A DNA stretch of 64,000 bases from Neckera pumila (Eukaryota > Streptophyta > Bryopsida > Hypnales > Neckeraceae). The notes beneath the pieces were generated by a model, which searched no databases, was not told the origin of the DNA, and was given only the letters and a program-made list of their open reading frames with translations. The position numbers and the translations under genes are program-made. The stretch lies in contig OZ018413.1 in the NCBI GenBank assembly GCA_963969595.1, positions 8,058,211 through 8,122,210 of the forward strand, in the 5' to 3' direction. This document shows positions 22,680-34,762 of the stretch, one piece after another (within the stretch, counting starts at the first letter, position 1; each line of letters begins with the position of its first letter).

Positions 22680-25310
22680 AGCTTACTTTTGGGTTCAATT
22701 GTATTCAGAGTCGACTTGAATCTTAGACTACTCTGATTTGTCCTATTAGTGTGTGTGGGACACTAATTTACTTGAGTCACACTATTTTACTATTTTGGTT
22801 TAGTTGTGGTTAAAATCTTATTTTGTCATACCAATTTTTTTTTAAATAAAATTTTGGTAGTGACAGTAATTTTTGTAGGTGACACAAATTGTATGTAAGA
22901 ATTTTAGTGATGATATTGTAGAGATCATCGTGATTATGAAAAGTGTAGTATATGATGCTCTTGCTTCTTGCTAATATTTTGCCTAAGCAGGATTGGCAAC
23001 ATTGGTCTATTTTATAATCCATTGGCCCATTTTGAATTTGCCCAAGTTTTAGCCAAATAATGACCTTTTTTGAACTTAAGCTCAACTAATGAAATAAAGG
23101 TAATTAAGTCTACTTTCTACTCCAACTTGAAATTTCAAAGAAATTGTAAAACCAAACTATTTACAACTATGTAAAGTTTGGATCTATAACCATGGTATAT
23201 TAATTTTTAATTATGAAATGACACAAAATTTAGAAAAATCTCTCATATTCTTCATTGTAATATACACTTGTGCCAATAATTTCAGAATTTTTAAGCTAAT
23301 ATATTATATTTGGTATGAATTTTCTTCACGCTTACTTGGAAAAATCACAATAATTTCAAATTTTGACAAAGAAATTGAAAACTTTACGTCTGATAGAAAA
23401 TATTTGATTTCATATTTGAAAAACTAAATGAAACAATTTTCAATCCTACTTAGTGAGTACAAAAGGTAGTGGGGTGCATAAAAAAATTATGCAAGCATAT
23501 GCGAAAGCAGATTAAAGCACTTCCACCTCCACTAACATTTTATATAAAAGCTTTCAGTAGATTATTTTACCCTTAAAGAACATTTTGCGCCACTTGGGCC
23601 TTCTATCAAAAAAATAATGGGAATTGCAGGAGCTATTGCAAACTATTTCTTTTCAAAAATTGTCACATTTTACTTTTCCTCCTCGTAGGATATTGAATGT
23701 AGTTGTCCTTTTTTAAAGTTTTGAACGTTAGAGGAAATAGAATTTTTGATCATAGGTCAAGGGTGCTTGGGTGCAGGTCTTTGAGTTAAAAGTAAAACTG
23801 TTCATCAAATGCAGTTTTCTCACTCGACTATGAATCCATTTGTCTTGCTTGTCTGGATTGAAATGAGAGTGGTAGCTAGATTTTTAGGTTGCCCCCCAAG
23901 GGATAAAAATGTGATAAGTGGATCAAGCTCCAAAAGAATTTTTCCCAAAGAATCCTTTTATACATTTTTATGGATTGATAAATATTATTATAAGAAGTTA
24001 CTTTGCAAATATTTCCCTACATACTAACATTGCAAATATAAGTCTTCGCAACAAGTTTAAGTTTCAAAGAACAGTCATTCAAGAGAACCCTTATACAGAG
24101 TGTATATTTTGAAGAACTTATAAATATTATAGCAAAAAACTACTTTACAGCATGTTCTGTTTCAAAAATCCTTGCTTGTTTTTTGAATAGTGCCAACCTA
24201 TTAAAAATTGGTACTAGAACACCAAATAATTTTGGAACAAAGTTGGTTTTGAGCCACCATAATCGTAGTTCATTCAATACTCTATCTTTGGCACAAAGCG
24301 ACTTCTAGAGTGGAAAATTATTATTTATATATTATTATTTATATTTAAAATTTTATAATCATAAGAAATGGTTTTATAGTGTTCTTGAAGTTTTATACAC
24401 ATTAGAAAATTTTCAAAATTTCCAACCTCTCAAATTATTATTAATTAATAAGACTATGGCCTCAACATTGCTATTCACACATATGTCACTCAACTACAAA
24501 ATCTTTTAGGACCTCAATTTCTTCCAAACTATTTTTATTATAGCCTACATTATAAAATTTTATTGAAATATGTGAAAACACAAAAAAATACAACGGAGAA
24601 GACAAAACACTTATCTTATGTGAAAAAAATTAATTTAACATACATTAAGTCATTTTTATTAAAAAAATTACACATGTCATCTTATAATTGGTATAGTAAT
24701 GGTCATGTAGATCTCAAAAGTTTGAGGCCAAAATTGAATTGCTGCACTTGCTGCCAAAATGGATCCTCAATTACTATTGAAGCGGGCCAAGGAAGACTGA
24801 CCCCCTTAATGCCCTAGCCGAGGAAATATATATAAAAAATTAACCCCAATTTTGTATCAATTTTTTTGATATTTCTTCAATATCCAAGGCGAAATTTGGG
24901 GCCTTTGATTACAAATCTGAACTCAAACTTTTCAAATTTTATCATGTTTTGCAAATAAAGAATTCTTTTGTTTTACCTAGAGGTAAATCATAAGCAATGA
25001 GGGGGTCAATTCACCCTAGTTGTCAACTACCGTATATACCCAATATATTTGCTTACGAGAAAAATACCATATTTTTGCAATCTGATACTATAACCAATCC
25101 AAAATTAAGAAAAAGCAATAAAATCGATGTACTTAAAAATAATACTTGTTCAAGATTTGTAGATCTTGAAGGTAGTCACAAAATAAATGATGTGCATTTT
25201 TATCATATGTGACAAATAAAAAATATCTGAATCTTTCCCTGGGTAAATCCACCCTATTGGTCCAACTTTGTGGGCCAAGTTTACAATATCGTCCTGCCGT
25301 CATTCCTTAG
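22680..25310. other. Long AT-rich intergenic region
   Basis: About 2.6 kb with no supported gene. Short frames at 23218-23427, 23809-24112 and 24563-24817 have chance-like composition. No terminal repeats delimited. Confidence 0.5.
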
Positions 25311-25560
25311 AGCATCCATAACATTCTTAACCGGCTCCTGAACCTCCCCCTAGCTGGAAGCATAATTCTCCCCAAGATGCCTGGGGGGAGAATAAGGTTA
25401 TAATCCTGAGACTCTCATTGGCTAAGCATAACGCAATTTCGAGGGCGTTGTCAGAGTTCGGAACGTAATTGGGCTTGTATAGGAACTTTTCACTGGGGGG
25501 CTCCTGATTATGGGGGGAGCAAAAAAGCCCCCCCCCAGCGAAGGTTAAGAATGTTATGTT
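25311..25560. mobile_element. GC-richer MITE with ATAACATTCTTAACC ends
   Basis: Left end CATAACATTCTTAACC and right end GGTTAAGAATGTTATG are inverted. The interior (about 215 bp) is unusually G/C-rich for this window, with C- and G-runs at both sides (CCTCCCCCTAG; GCCCCCCCCCAGC). Non-coding. Superfamily not assigned. Confidence 0.65.
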
Positions 25561-25764
25561 CCCACCAACTGTTCTATGTCCCGATCTAATTATTACAATT
25601 GATGTCTCAAGCTTGATTAAATAGGAATGAGACCTCACTAGTACTCTATATGAGCCTCCGGATACAGAATTGGGTCGAAGTTTTATAAATATTTGTATAT
25701 TTAGAGATACAAATTTTCGAAAAAGATTAGTGCGATGAAATTTTTAGGGATACAGAACTCACTA

Positions 25765-26036
25765 CACTAAAATTGGTAAATAGTGTTGGCAACACTAATT
25801 GTCCCATCTAACAGTAATTGTGATTTGCAAGGTTAATGTTAGAACATTATTTACCCATTCTAATACTATTTTAGCTCTATAGTAAGATTTGGTCATTTCA
25901 GGGAACAACACTACTTATTGAAATGTTAGAATGTTGAAATTCTAAAATAAATAATGAAATGCGAACTACATTTCAACTTTTCAAAAAACAAGGAACAACA
26001 CAAATTATCACCCAACACTATTTACGAATTTTAGTG
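25765..26036. mobile_element. MITE with CACTAAAA ends, copy 2
   Basis: Relative of 9091-9344. Left end CACTAAAATTGGTAAATAGT, right end CTATTTACGAATTTTAGTG. TA precedes the left end; the right flank is CA, so one side of the duplication has probably mutated. It ends about 400 bp upstream of the leader intron of EF1A copy 2 and may contribute to or border its promoter. Confidence 0.75.
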
Positions 26037-26442
26037 CAGTGACCAGTCCTGGGAACCAATGCCCCGTTCCCAATGCCCCGTTCCCAGTGCGAGTTCCAAA
26101 AAAACAGAAACCGGCACAACCGTTCCCACAATCTGGGCCAGGGAACAGCTACCTCGCAATCTTGCCGCTAACTACCCACCGGCCACCATGTCAGCCATGC
26201 CGGCCTTGCCCCTTGGCAGCCGCGCCGCGGTCCTCAAACCTAGCGGCACCCGTAATACAACACGCCGTCGAGCTCTTCCCACCCTCCGATCTTCTATCGG
26301 ACGGTCCATGGCCATCGTGTTCACCAAACAGAACCCTATATTGCCCCGTCCAGAGGCAGCAGGGGAGCGAACCCTAGCCAGTATCATCTCTTCTATTGCG
26401 AGGACAACACTATTGCGGCGTCGTAAATTTCTCCCTTCTCAG
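26037..26442 (+). promoter_or_regulatory. Promoter and leader exon region of EF1A copy 2
   Basis: GC-rich region between the MITE and the leader intron. It has no resemblance to the promoters of copies 1 and 3. TATATT at about 26337 and ACCCTA at 26371-26376 fit a core promoter and transcript start just upstream of the donor at 26443. Open frames here (26039-26496) are leader sequence, not a gene. Confidence 0.55.
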
Positions 26443-26754
26443 GTGTGTGTTCGGTTGCTCATGACTCTTATTTCGATGCGTGCTTTTTGTGATTGAGGTC
26501 GGGAGGCAAGTGTGAGGTTCACGCCGTTCTGTTGCAAGTTTCAGAACTCAGTTTGGTGGTCTGAGTTGCGAGGTGCGGAGCACTTCCTGTCTTTTTCGTG
26601 AACAGCGGGTTCTGTTGCTTGCGAAGGTCGGAGGCCGTTTTCTGTGGGGAGTTTGCACGAAAATTGTTTATTGTTTGATAAAGCTCTGGGGATGGGATTT
26701 TTTGACCCAGGTCTAGGGATATCTTACAAGTCTTTTGTTTTGTGGTTTATGCAG
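26443..26754 (+). other. Leader (5' UTR) intron of EF1A copy 2
   Basis: Donor CTCAG|GTGTGT and acceptor TTATGCAG, ending ten bases before the ATG. 312 bp, unlike the 423-bp leader introns of copies 1 and 3 in both length and sequence. Confidence 0.75.
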
Positions 26755-26764
26755 ATTATCCAAG

Positions 26765-28317
26765 ATGGGTAAGGAGAAGGTTCATATCAACATCGTGGTC
26801 ATCGGCCATGTCGACTCCGGCAAGTCGACGACCACGGGCCACCTTATCTACAAGTTGGGCGGCATCGACAAGCGTGTGATCGAGCGCTTCGAGAAGGAGG
26901 CGGCGGAGATGAACAAGCGTTCTTTCAAGTACGCGTGGGTGTTGGACAAGCTGAAGGCGGAGCGGGAGCGCGGTATCACGATCGATATCGCTTTGTGGAA
27001 GTTCGAGACGACGAAGTACTACTGCACCGTGATCGACGCTCCCGGTCATCGCGATTTCATCAAGAACATGATCACGGGTACTTCTCAGGCGGATTGCGCG
27101 GTTCTGATCATCGACTCGACGACTGGAGGTTTCGAGGCCGGTATTTCGAAGGATGGTCAGACCCGCGAGCACGCTTTGTTGGCGTTCACCCTGGGAGTGA
27201 GGCAGATGATCTGTTGCTGCAACAAGGTGAGCAGTGTGTTTTTCTGCCTGTTTTCTTTGAGTTGGCTGTGATTTTTTTCAGTGATAGGAACTGACTGGTG
27301 TTCGCGGAAGTGTTTCTTGGCATCTAGGTTGGGATCCCGGAGTTCTGGTTGTTATGAATTGACTGAGCTGTGTCGCCAGTCGCATATGAATTGGTCGGTC
27401 TGATGGTGTGACTGTGGAATGTCTGTTGATTTCAGATGGACGCGACCACTCCGAAGTACAGCAAGGCCCGTTTTGATGAGATCACCAAGGAGGTGTCTTC
27501 CTACCTGAAGAAGGTGGGTTACAACCCCGACAAGATTCCTTTCGTTCCGATCTCCGGTTTCGAGGGCGACAACATGATCGAAAGGTCGAGCAACCTGGAC
27601 TGGTACAAGGGCCCGACCCTTCTGGAGGCTCTGGACAACGTGTCCGAGCCGAAGCGTCCTTCGGACAAGCCCCTGCGTCTTCCCCTTCAGGATGTTTACA
27701 AGATCGGCGGCATTGGCACTGTGCCTGTGGGGCGAGTGGAGACTGGCATTATCAAGCCCGGTATGTTGGTGTGCTTCGCGCCTACGGGTCTGACGACTGA
27801 GGTGAAGTCCGTGGAGATGCACCACGAGTCTATGTTGGAGGCCCACCCCGGCGACAACGTGGGTTTCAACGTGAAGAACGTGGCTGTGAAGGACCTGAAG
27901 CGTGGTTACGTGGCTTCTGACTCGAAGAACGACCCTGCGAAGGAGGCTGCCAACTTCACTGCGCAGGTGATCATCATGAACCACCCTGGTCAGATCGGCA
28001 ACGGTTACGCTCCGGTGCTGGACTGCCACACTTCTCACATCGCGGTGAAGTTCTCCGAGATTTTGACGAAGGTGGACCGGCGTTCTGGCAAGGAGTTGGA
28101 GAAGGAGCCTAAGTTTTTGAAGAACGGCGACGCTGGTTTCGTGAAGATGATTCCGACGAAGCCCATGACGGTGGAGCCGTTCGCCGATTACCCTCCTCTT
28201 GGTCGTTTTGCTGTGCGCGACATGAGGCAGACTGTGGCCGTGGGCGTGATCAAGAGCGTGGAGAAGAAGGAGGCTACCGGCGCGAAGATCACGAAGGCTG
28301 CCGCCAAGAAGAAGTGA
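26765..28317 (+). CDS. EF1A: Elongation factor 1-alpha, copy 2
   Basis: Same role as copy 1. Coding exons 26765-27226 and 27436-28317 with a 209-bp intron give the same 447-residue protein. The intron again separates NK from MD in the G4 motif, and all GTP-binding motifs are intact. The frame is open upstream of 26765, but that part is leader intron and exon; the conserved MGKEK start is used. The intron and the first roughly 180 bp after the stop are nearly identical to copy 3, whereas everything upstream of CCAAGATGGG is unrelated to copies 1 and 3. This is thus an intact paralogue under a different promoter, or a product of conversion from copy 3. Confidence 0.97.
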
Positions 28318-28900
28318 ATAGTGCGGGAGCATTCGGCTGAGGCTCAGTATTGTGATTATTGGGCTGCTGTTTCTAGGGCGGCTCTTGATTCGTTTACTTC
28401 ATCATGTTGTTTTTCGCTTTACCTGCTGCAGGCGCAGCAGAGGCAGACTTGGGTGCTTGACCGAAGATGGCGTGGCTCGTGGTAGCCCTGGATGTGAATT
28501 TTTTGAGTTTTCTATAATATTTCAGGCATTTTTGCTGCGTTCTATCTATTTACCCTGTCTCAATTCTTTCTGGTTTGTATGTGGTATCTTACTGATTGGA
28601 TTTTGAGTGTTTGTTGTGATGTGGTTGAGGTTACATGTGCCGTGCGTTTCTTTGTTTGGTCTCTGCGGCTTGGGCCTTTTGATCGTGATTCATCGTGTGC
28701 TGATGAACGCTTCTCTTCCAATGTTTTTGTTGTCGGGCGATTGTTTTGTCAATTGCGATGTTGCTTTCCCGGATGTGGATGAGACGTGGTTCGCATGCAT
28801 TTATGTTTGGATTGGATGTTTGTCCAGCAATAGAGCGATTTCTTTTCTTCTGTGGAATACGCGATTTGTCAGTAAGGTGTTCTCGTTGATTTGCTTTTTG
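28318..28900 (+). other. 3' UTR and duplicated flank of EF1A copy 2
   Basis: Alignable to the flank of copy 3 (53403-54070) and of copy 1 (10355 down to about 9750), almost identical to copy 3 for about 180 bp and patchy after. The block CTGCTGCAGGCGCAGCAGAG with following GGCAGACTTGGGTGCTTGAC, about 110 bp after the stop, is strictly conserved in all three. It may be a transcript-end or regulatory element. Small frames here are not genes. Confidence 0.6.
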
Positions 28901-29389
28901 GTTGGAGACTTCTTGGATTGAGTTGTGCTTCAGCATTTAGTGCTTCTTTCTTGTCTCTGACCATTCTCACCTTGTGGTTTTTTTAGGTGTGCCTCGTCTG
29001 CTTTCTGAGAGATTTAGTCGAGGCATCCACTAATCTATGATTCTATGTTTACACTCTTTACAGTAGACCCTCCCTAATTCCAATACTCTGAACTAATGCA
29101 ATAGTCTGAACCAATAGAGCGTCATTAGGAAGTATTGATTGTCTGTCCCAATTTATCAACATGAACCACATGTGAACATCGTGACCCTCCCTAATGTAAT
29201 AACTTCTCTAAAATAATGTTCCCAACTCGTCCCAACTCTGTTACTTTAGAGAGTGTCTGACCAGAGAAGGAATTTGAACATGATTTGGAGTAGTGAAGGC
29301 AAATCAAATATTTTTCAGAGATACATTGATAAAAATGACAAGGAAATTACTACAAATTGAATTGAATTGTTCTTGAATTGAAATTACTA
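28901..29389. other. Intergenic DNA after EF1A copy 2
   Basis: No supported ORF. Ordinary AT-rich spacer up to the inverted-repeat element. Confidence 0.5.
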
Positions 29390-29880
29390 TGAATTTTAGG
29401 AGGCAAGAAGTGCTCCAGACCCATGGCCAATGTTTAGGCTCTTCCAAATCCGATCATTCAAGAATCTTTTTCATAATCATTATTTCCGACTTTCTTTCTC
29501 ACAACTTGGGACATGTGTCATGTATTTATTAGTTCCAACCTTGAAAAGGAAAATAAAAATACATTTTAAGCTTCATCAAGAATACGTGCACCTATAGGCC
29601 GGGAATGGGTCACTGGTTGGAAATAGGTGGCTCTACCTTATACACAACGAGGTATTGATACCTAATTTGTAGTAGGTTTACAACCGAAGATTAGAATGCT
29701 TTTTCTTCTTCTTTTCAAGATTAGAACTAAGGATGTCATACACATGTCCTAAAGTGTTATAAAGTACGCAGAAAGTAGTGAATGGGAAAGTAGTCTCTTG
29801 ATTGATCGGAATTGGAAGACTCTAAACATTGGATGTGGATTTGGCTACTTTTTGGCTTCCAAAAATCACAATAATTTCAA
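29390..29880. repeat. Inverted-repeat element R2, second copy
   Basis: Arms about 29395-29640 and 29690-29880 in opposite orientation. Left landmarks: ATGTTTAGGCTCTTCC, CCGATCATTCAAGAA, ACATGTGTCATG, TTAGTTCCAACCTTG. The right arm carries their complements (GGAAGACTCTAAACAT, GATCGGAATTGGAAG). Same family as 8473-9455, but without the MITE insertion, so it shows the unoccupied site. Confidence 0.65.
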
Positions 29881-32133
29881 TTTTGGGAATAAAATTACCA
29901 AAAAAATACAATCCCTATATTTCCTATCTTCCTACTTGGGAAAAATCTGCATTGCCTCATATGAGTCATGATCTGTTTCAAAATCACTTAAATGATCAGG
30001 TATGGATGCTCCAACCTTATTGTATTCAATAACTCCTCCCCCACACTTATGATTGCAAGTAATGGCAAATTTATGTTTCTATTTCAATATGGACTAGAAT
30101 AATAACAAGAAGGAATGTAAGTAGGACGGGAGTTTCTTGAAAATGGTATGGCCTAATGGCCTTTATAAAGAACCAAGCACTTTAGTGGATTTTGTTTGCA
30201 CAAGTTATGCATGAGCTACCAATCTCATAAACTCATAGGAATGTTGGCAAGGAAGATGATGTCGGTCTAGTGATGGTTCACTCCCGATTTTTCCTTTAGA
30301 ATAACGTTTGTCCATGTAGCACATTATGTATCAGGATACCTTCAAGATTCTAGGGGTGCGAGATTTGACCTAATTTAGTTTAAAGAAGATAAAGAGGAGA
30401 TATCTCTAAGAACAAAGTAAACCCTAGAAGGAAAATATACCCATTGTAGACACGTAATGTTCATAAGAAACAATGTTTCTAGAAACTTAGAAGGGACTAG
30501 GACCTTTGAGACAACATTGTAGACAAAAATTGTGGTACAATATAGTTGAAGGCATCCCTATGATCATAAGTATTAGGGGTTGTTCACATGCCTAGACAGG
30601 ATCGGACCGGATCTCAAACCGAGCCTAGGGTTTTTGTATGTTGAATTTGCCAACTTGATTTTGGATGTGGAGCTCCGGTCCCTCCCTTTCTCTACTTTCC
30701 TTGATTTTAGGATTTGCAAGCTTGTTCACCTTTCCATCAATCCGACTTACTAATATAATGTAAGATTATCTTCTTGTCTCACGTCATGTAAGATCTCCCT
30801 TGATTTTGGCTTGTTCTTATATTTCTATTGGAAGGCTTTCACATTCAACTTATGCAACTTTGTAATATTTCATTATCTATCTTTGGAGTTTGGAGTTCTC
30901 TATTAGAGTTCTTGACCGTGGATTTGAATTTGTTATTTCAAGGGTGCACCCTTCCTGGTAAGTTTCTGTCTCCAATGACTTTTGTGTAGCTTTGCCTAAA
31001 GATGAGAAATAATATTTAGTTTGTCTATATTCTTGATACGCCATGTGAATCTTCTCCACAAGCATTTTGCTAGGGTTTGTAAACATTTGTGAGCCTACTA
31101 TGTTGCATCATTCAGTATCAATGTTTGTAATAAAACTATATCTTGTTTATATAATGAGTCTTCATTTTATGCACAATATCTTGGCCAAGGTCAAATGTGC
31201 CACAATTCTCATTCCAATCTGAGGCTCCATTACAATCTATGTTTCTTAATTTGAATTTCTTAGATTCATCTCAAAATGATCAAGATGATTGTGAAATGGG
31301 AGAATTTCACACTTCCGCACTTGCACTTTTTTCCTCTTTCTTCTTCTTGCTAGCTAGTAATACAACGCTCAGCCCTTCTTCCTATATATTTGCATAAATT
31401 GGAGCATAATAATCTTACCATGTTAAAAATTTTGTGGAATGAGCAAGCTCAAACTCTCCCATAATTTGATAGTGATACTCCTTCAAAGCATCCAAATGTA
31501 ATAATTTGATAGTGATACCCCTTTCATAGTAGGGGCCTAGCGTGATGTCTAATTATGGCTTTTAGTTTAGTACCTTATTGCAAGTTCTAATCAAATCAAT
31601 TGTAAATTAATAATGACGGCCAATTTTGGCTATGACAATCAAAACTAAAGACTGGTAGGGATTAGTCAAGCATAAAGGTTAAATAGTTCAACTTCAGGGC
31701 TTTTATGCCCTTTCCAAAATGATAGGATTGTACAGACGAGGCAGTCTTTGTATGAACAGAGTTTCTATGGATGATCCTTTACAAAAAAATAATGTTAACA
31801 TCCTTGCAAATTTCAAAAGGCTATTTTCCAGGCTATTTTAAATAACATTTTTAATATCAACCAACAATCTACAAACCGTTTATTGGCGCTATAAGAGCAA
31901 GAATTATCTTTGGCAAAACTAAAATACTCTCGTAAGTGAGAATTTTTGTAACAAAATGGCTACCAGATGTATTTGGTAGTGAGATCATAATATCCGTATG
32001 GCATTGAGCGCTACTAAACACCTTCTCTTCTAGGTGACAAACCAAGATATTACAAAAAATCATAAACTCAAAAAAGCTTAAACTACTTAGCTAATTCAAG
32101 GATCATTCTCAAAGCTAAGGATTCTCCCTTTAA
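29881..32133. other. AT-rich intergenic region
   Basis: About 2.2 kb. The frames at 30877-31086 (minus) and 31197-31397 (plus) have mildly protein-like stretches, but nothing I can place in a family, and no splice context. Treat as spacer with possible decayed coding remnants. Confidence 0.4.
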
Positions 32134-32786
32134 TTGGAGAACGCATCTGCACGTGCGGAATCTGGGCTCTATCGAAGCTTGTGCAAATCATTGAAGTTGC
32201 GCTGGACGGTGCATCAGAAACTACCCCACCACCACCACCACCACCACACACACACACACTGTGTTAGTGTTGTTGCAACACTGTTTCATAGGGCCTGCAG
32301 TAGAGTAAAGAAACTTTATTGTTGCAATACTGTCATCAGTACTGCAACAGTAAAGTTTCTTTACTATACTGCGGCCCTATGAAACAATAGTGTTTCAATG
32401 GGGGGATACTTTTTTGATGTGTTGCTAGAGAAGCTATTGAGTACCTTCGAACCATGCGCTACTCTAAGAAAGTTAGAAAGGAACCGCAACGCCCAAAAGC
32501 TGAGTAATAACCTCCGCATCCTCTTCCATTAGTTTGTTGTTGAGGTAGGGTACCTTGGAAATCCACTGGTTTTGTATTGACATTGATCTTTGCTTGTTTG
32601 TTGGGCAGAGCAGGGCTTGACACAAGTGGATTCGCAATCATGAAACTGTTGGCTTCAAGAGGCGCTCAACTTTTTAAAAAGCTTGATAGATCAGGATACT
32701 TTGTCAAGAGATTTGTATTCGGAGACGCTGCAAAAAGCATCACGGCCTCTGTCATCTACAATCGTCTATGCAGGAATATCATGTGA
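32134..32786 (+). CDS. Weak gene candidate: two protein-like segments around a hairpin element
   Basis: Segment 1 (32134-32220) reads MENASARAESGLYRSLCKSL before running into a CCA/CA microsatellite. It contains Leu-Tyr-Arg in a setting reminiscent of LYR-motif mitochondrial proteins, but too short to assign. Segment 2 (about 32605-32786) reads GFAIMKLLASRGAQLFKKLD and ends CRNIM before a TGA. A hairpin element (32276-32398) sits between them, possibly within an intron. No reliable splice model; function unknown. Confidence 0.22.
32226..32260. repeat. Microsatellite (CCA)n then (CA)n
   Basis: Uninterrupted CCA units followed by CA units, just upstream of the hairpin element. Confidence 0.9.
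32276..32398. mobile_element. Short hairpin element (MITE-like)
   Basis: Arms TTTCATAGGGCCTGCAGTA, then AGTAAAGAAACTTTA and TGTTGCA, pair with the complement at 32343-32392 around a 12-bp loop (TGTCATCAGTAC). About 50-bp arms with few mismatches; the transcript would form a stable stem. Target duplication not clear. Confidence 0.75.
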
Positions 32787-33463
32787 CTCTTAGTCAAATC
32801 TAGACACAAAACGCAACAAACTTAAAGACCAACGTAGGGTGCAAATTGTCATTGAAAAATCGCTCCAAATTATTAATAAACCAAACGACATGATTCCATC
32901 ACACAACCGTACCAGTAAATCATATTTTAACATCTTGTCAAGGGTGATTGCAAGAAACTGCAAAGTACTACAAAAGCCACTAGGAGTAGAAAATAGCAAA
33001 AAAGGGGTCTCTGCACCTTTTTATTTTTAATGATTCAAAAAAAATGCAAAAGAAAAAAAAAAAAAAATTTGCTAGAGAAGATTGCGCTCACATTGCTCCA
33101 AAAAATTAATGTAGGAAATTTTTTCCCTCTTTGTAACCTTCATGCAAAGGAAGGTCACTTTGACCCCATGTGGACAACTAACATGTTGCTATTTTCATAA
33201 AAAGTCATTGTCAATCCTTGTAATGTTAATAGACCTCTAATATGTCCAAATTGTGGCTTCAAATTTGCATTTTTGGGTCAAAAATAGGACTAAAGCCCCC
33301 CAAAATGGCCAAAGTAGACACTCAATTGGGGATAGTTTAAAAATAGTAAACTAATTTGAAAAAATTTGAAAAAATTACTCAATGTCTGCAACTATCATAT
33401 GTACCTCCCTTCCAAAATTTACGCCAAAAGACAAACTATGCAAAAGTTATGAGCAAAAAACCA
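32787..33463. other. AT-rich spacer
   Basis: No gene or delimited repeat; contains a poly-A-like run near 33050. Confidence 0.5.
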
Positions 33464-33693
33464 CCCGTCCAAGGGCAAGGGGACAAAAAATAGGACAAGT
33501 GTTTCTTGCAATCACCCTCAATTCCAAAAAACCTATGAGAAAGCCACTTCTAATCACCACACTCCAAGCTCCAAATCACCCGTCCGAGGGCAAGGGGACA
33601 AAAAATAGGACAAGTATTTCTTGCAATCACCCTCAATCCCAAAAAACCTGTGAGAAAGCCACTTCTAATCACCACACTCCAAGCTCCAAATCA
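33464..33693. repeat. Tandem duplication, 2 x 115 bp
   Basis: Unit starting CCCGTCCAAGGGCAAGGGGA at 33464 is repeated at 33579 with very few differences. The near identity indicates recent origin. The ORF spanning it (33382-33753) is a by-product of the repeat and is not considered a gene. Confidence 0.9.
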
Positions 33694-34509
33694 CCTCCAG
33701 ACCACTTGTGCAAACTACTAGCAAAAATGCTTATGCCGGTTGTAGAGAAGTAAGGCCTAAGTATTTAAATTTGAAAGTTCCCCCTATAGCAAATCCCATG
33801 GTCAAATTCAAATTCAAATTTAAGCGGGCTATGCAATGACACTTAAAGTGGCTAGTAAAAGCTAGCTGCCTTAGGCCAAAATTAGTCTAAGTAGTTGGGC
33901 CTACTACCACCTACTTTTTGACTTATTACCAAATGCTCAAACTATGAGACGCCATCAAATAAAATGGCAACATTTCTAAATTTGTCACCTAACATGACAA
34001 GCATGTGTGCAAGTGACAAAGATTTTATAAATACAGATTTGGCCAAATAACTGGCCCAAAATATTTCCTACAGGTTTGAGTCCAAATTAAATACATGATG
34101 GCTAATTTGATTCCTTCACTAAAACCATTGACAAAAGTAAATTAGTAAACTATAAATTGCATTATGTGAAACTTGAATTTAATCTAAAAAAAAGATCATA
34201 GGTAAAACATGACCAAATGAACCAAAGAAGAATAAAATACAATGAGGTCACTTTAATAAGAAAGTATTTAACTAGAAGGAAGGAGGGAGGGGCAAGAAAT
34301 AAAAATAAATGGACAAAAAGGTAACATTTGATACCTAAAATTATTACTAACAAAGTTCGGAAAAATAAAATGCCTTAAAAATAACCAAGCCTTAAATTTT
34401 TGAAAAAGTTTTCTAACAGCCTCCCAAACTTTATAGACTTTTAACAAACATGTACATAAAGAGGGTTATACCTACCATTTGTATAAAAAACATAACCATT
34501 AGGAAAAAT
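33694..34509. other. AT-rich spacer
   Basis: Nothing gene-like. Ends at a MITE. Confidence 0.5.
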
Positions 34510-34762
34510 TTCAACCCTCAACAAGGCTGCTACTTTTGCCAGCAATGCAACCATGTCACATTTGCTAGTAATGCAATGCAATGCCATTAGGAACCAACGG
34601 AAATTTTTCCTAATGGTTGCATTGCATTGCTTCCACGTCAGTGCCACGTCAAATTGAAAATTACTGAATTTTTTTTTCAAAAAAATTAAAAAATTCAATT
34701 TTTTTTTTTTTTCTGTAATTGTTTGCCGAAAATACGCACTGGCAGTCTTGTTGAGGGTTGAA
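34510..34762. mobile_element. MITE with TTCAACCCTCAACAAG ends
   Basis: Left TTCAACCCTCAACAAGGCTG is the near-perfect complement of the right end (CAGTCTTGTTGAGGGTTGAA). 253 bp. It contains an internal palindrome around 34571-34634 (GCAATGCAATGCCATTAGGA with its complement). A longer, more diverged relative is at 57969-58409. Confidence 0.78.

Noticed and set aside
26039..26496. ORFs of 112 and 145 codons upstream of EF1A copy 2
   Set aside because: They lie in the GC-rich promoter and leader exon and cross the leader-intron donor; no protein-like pattern.
30570..31100. Possible LTR retrotransposon remnant
   Set aside because: No paired LTRs, primer-binding site or recognisable polyprotein motif could be found; the 69-codon minus ORF is insufficient.
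33382..33753. 123-codon ORF with an internal repeat
   Set aside because: Entirely a product of the 2 x 115-bp tandem duplication; poor composition.
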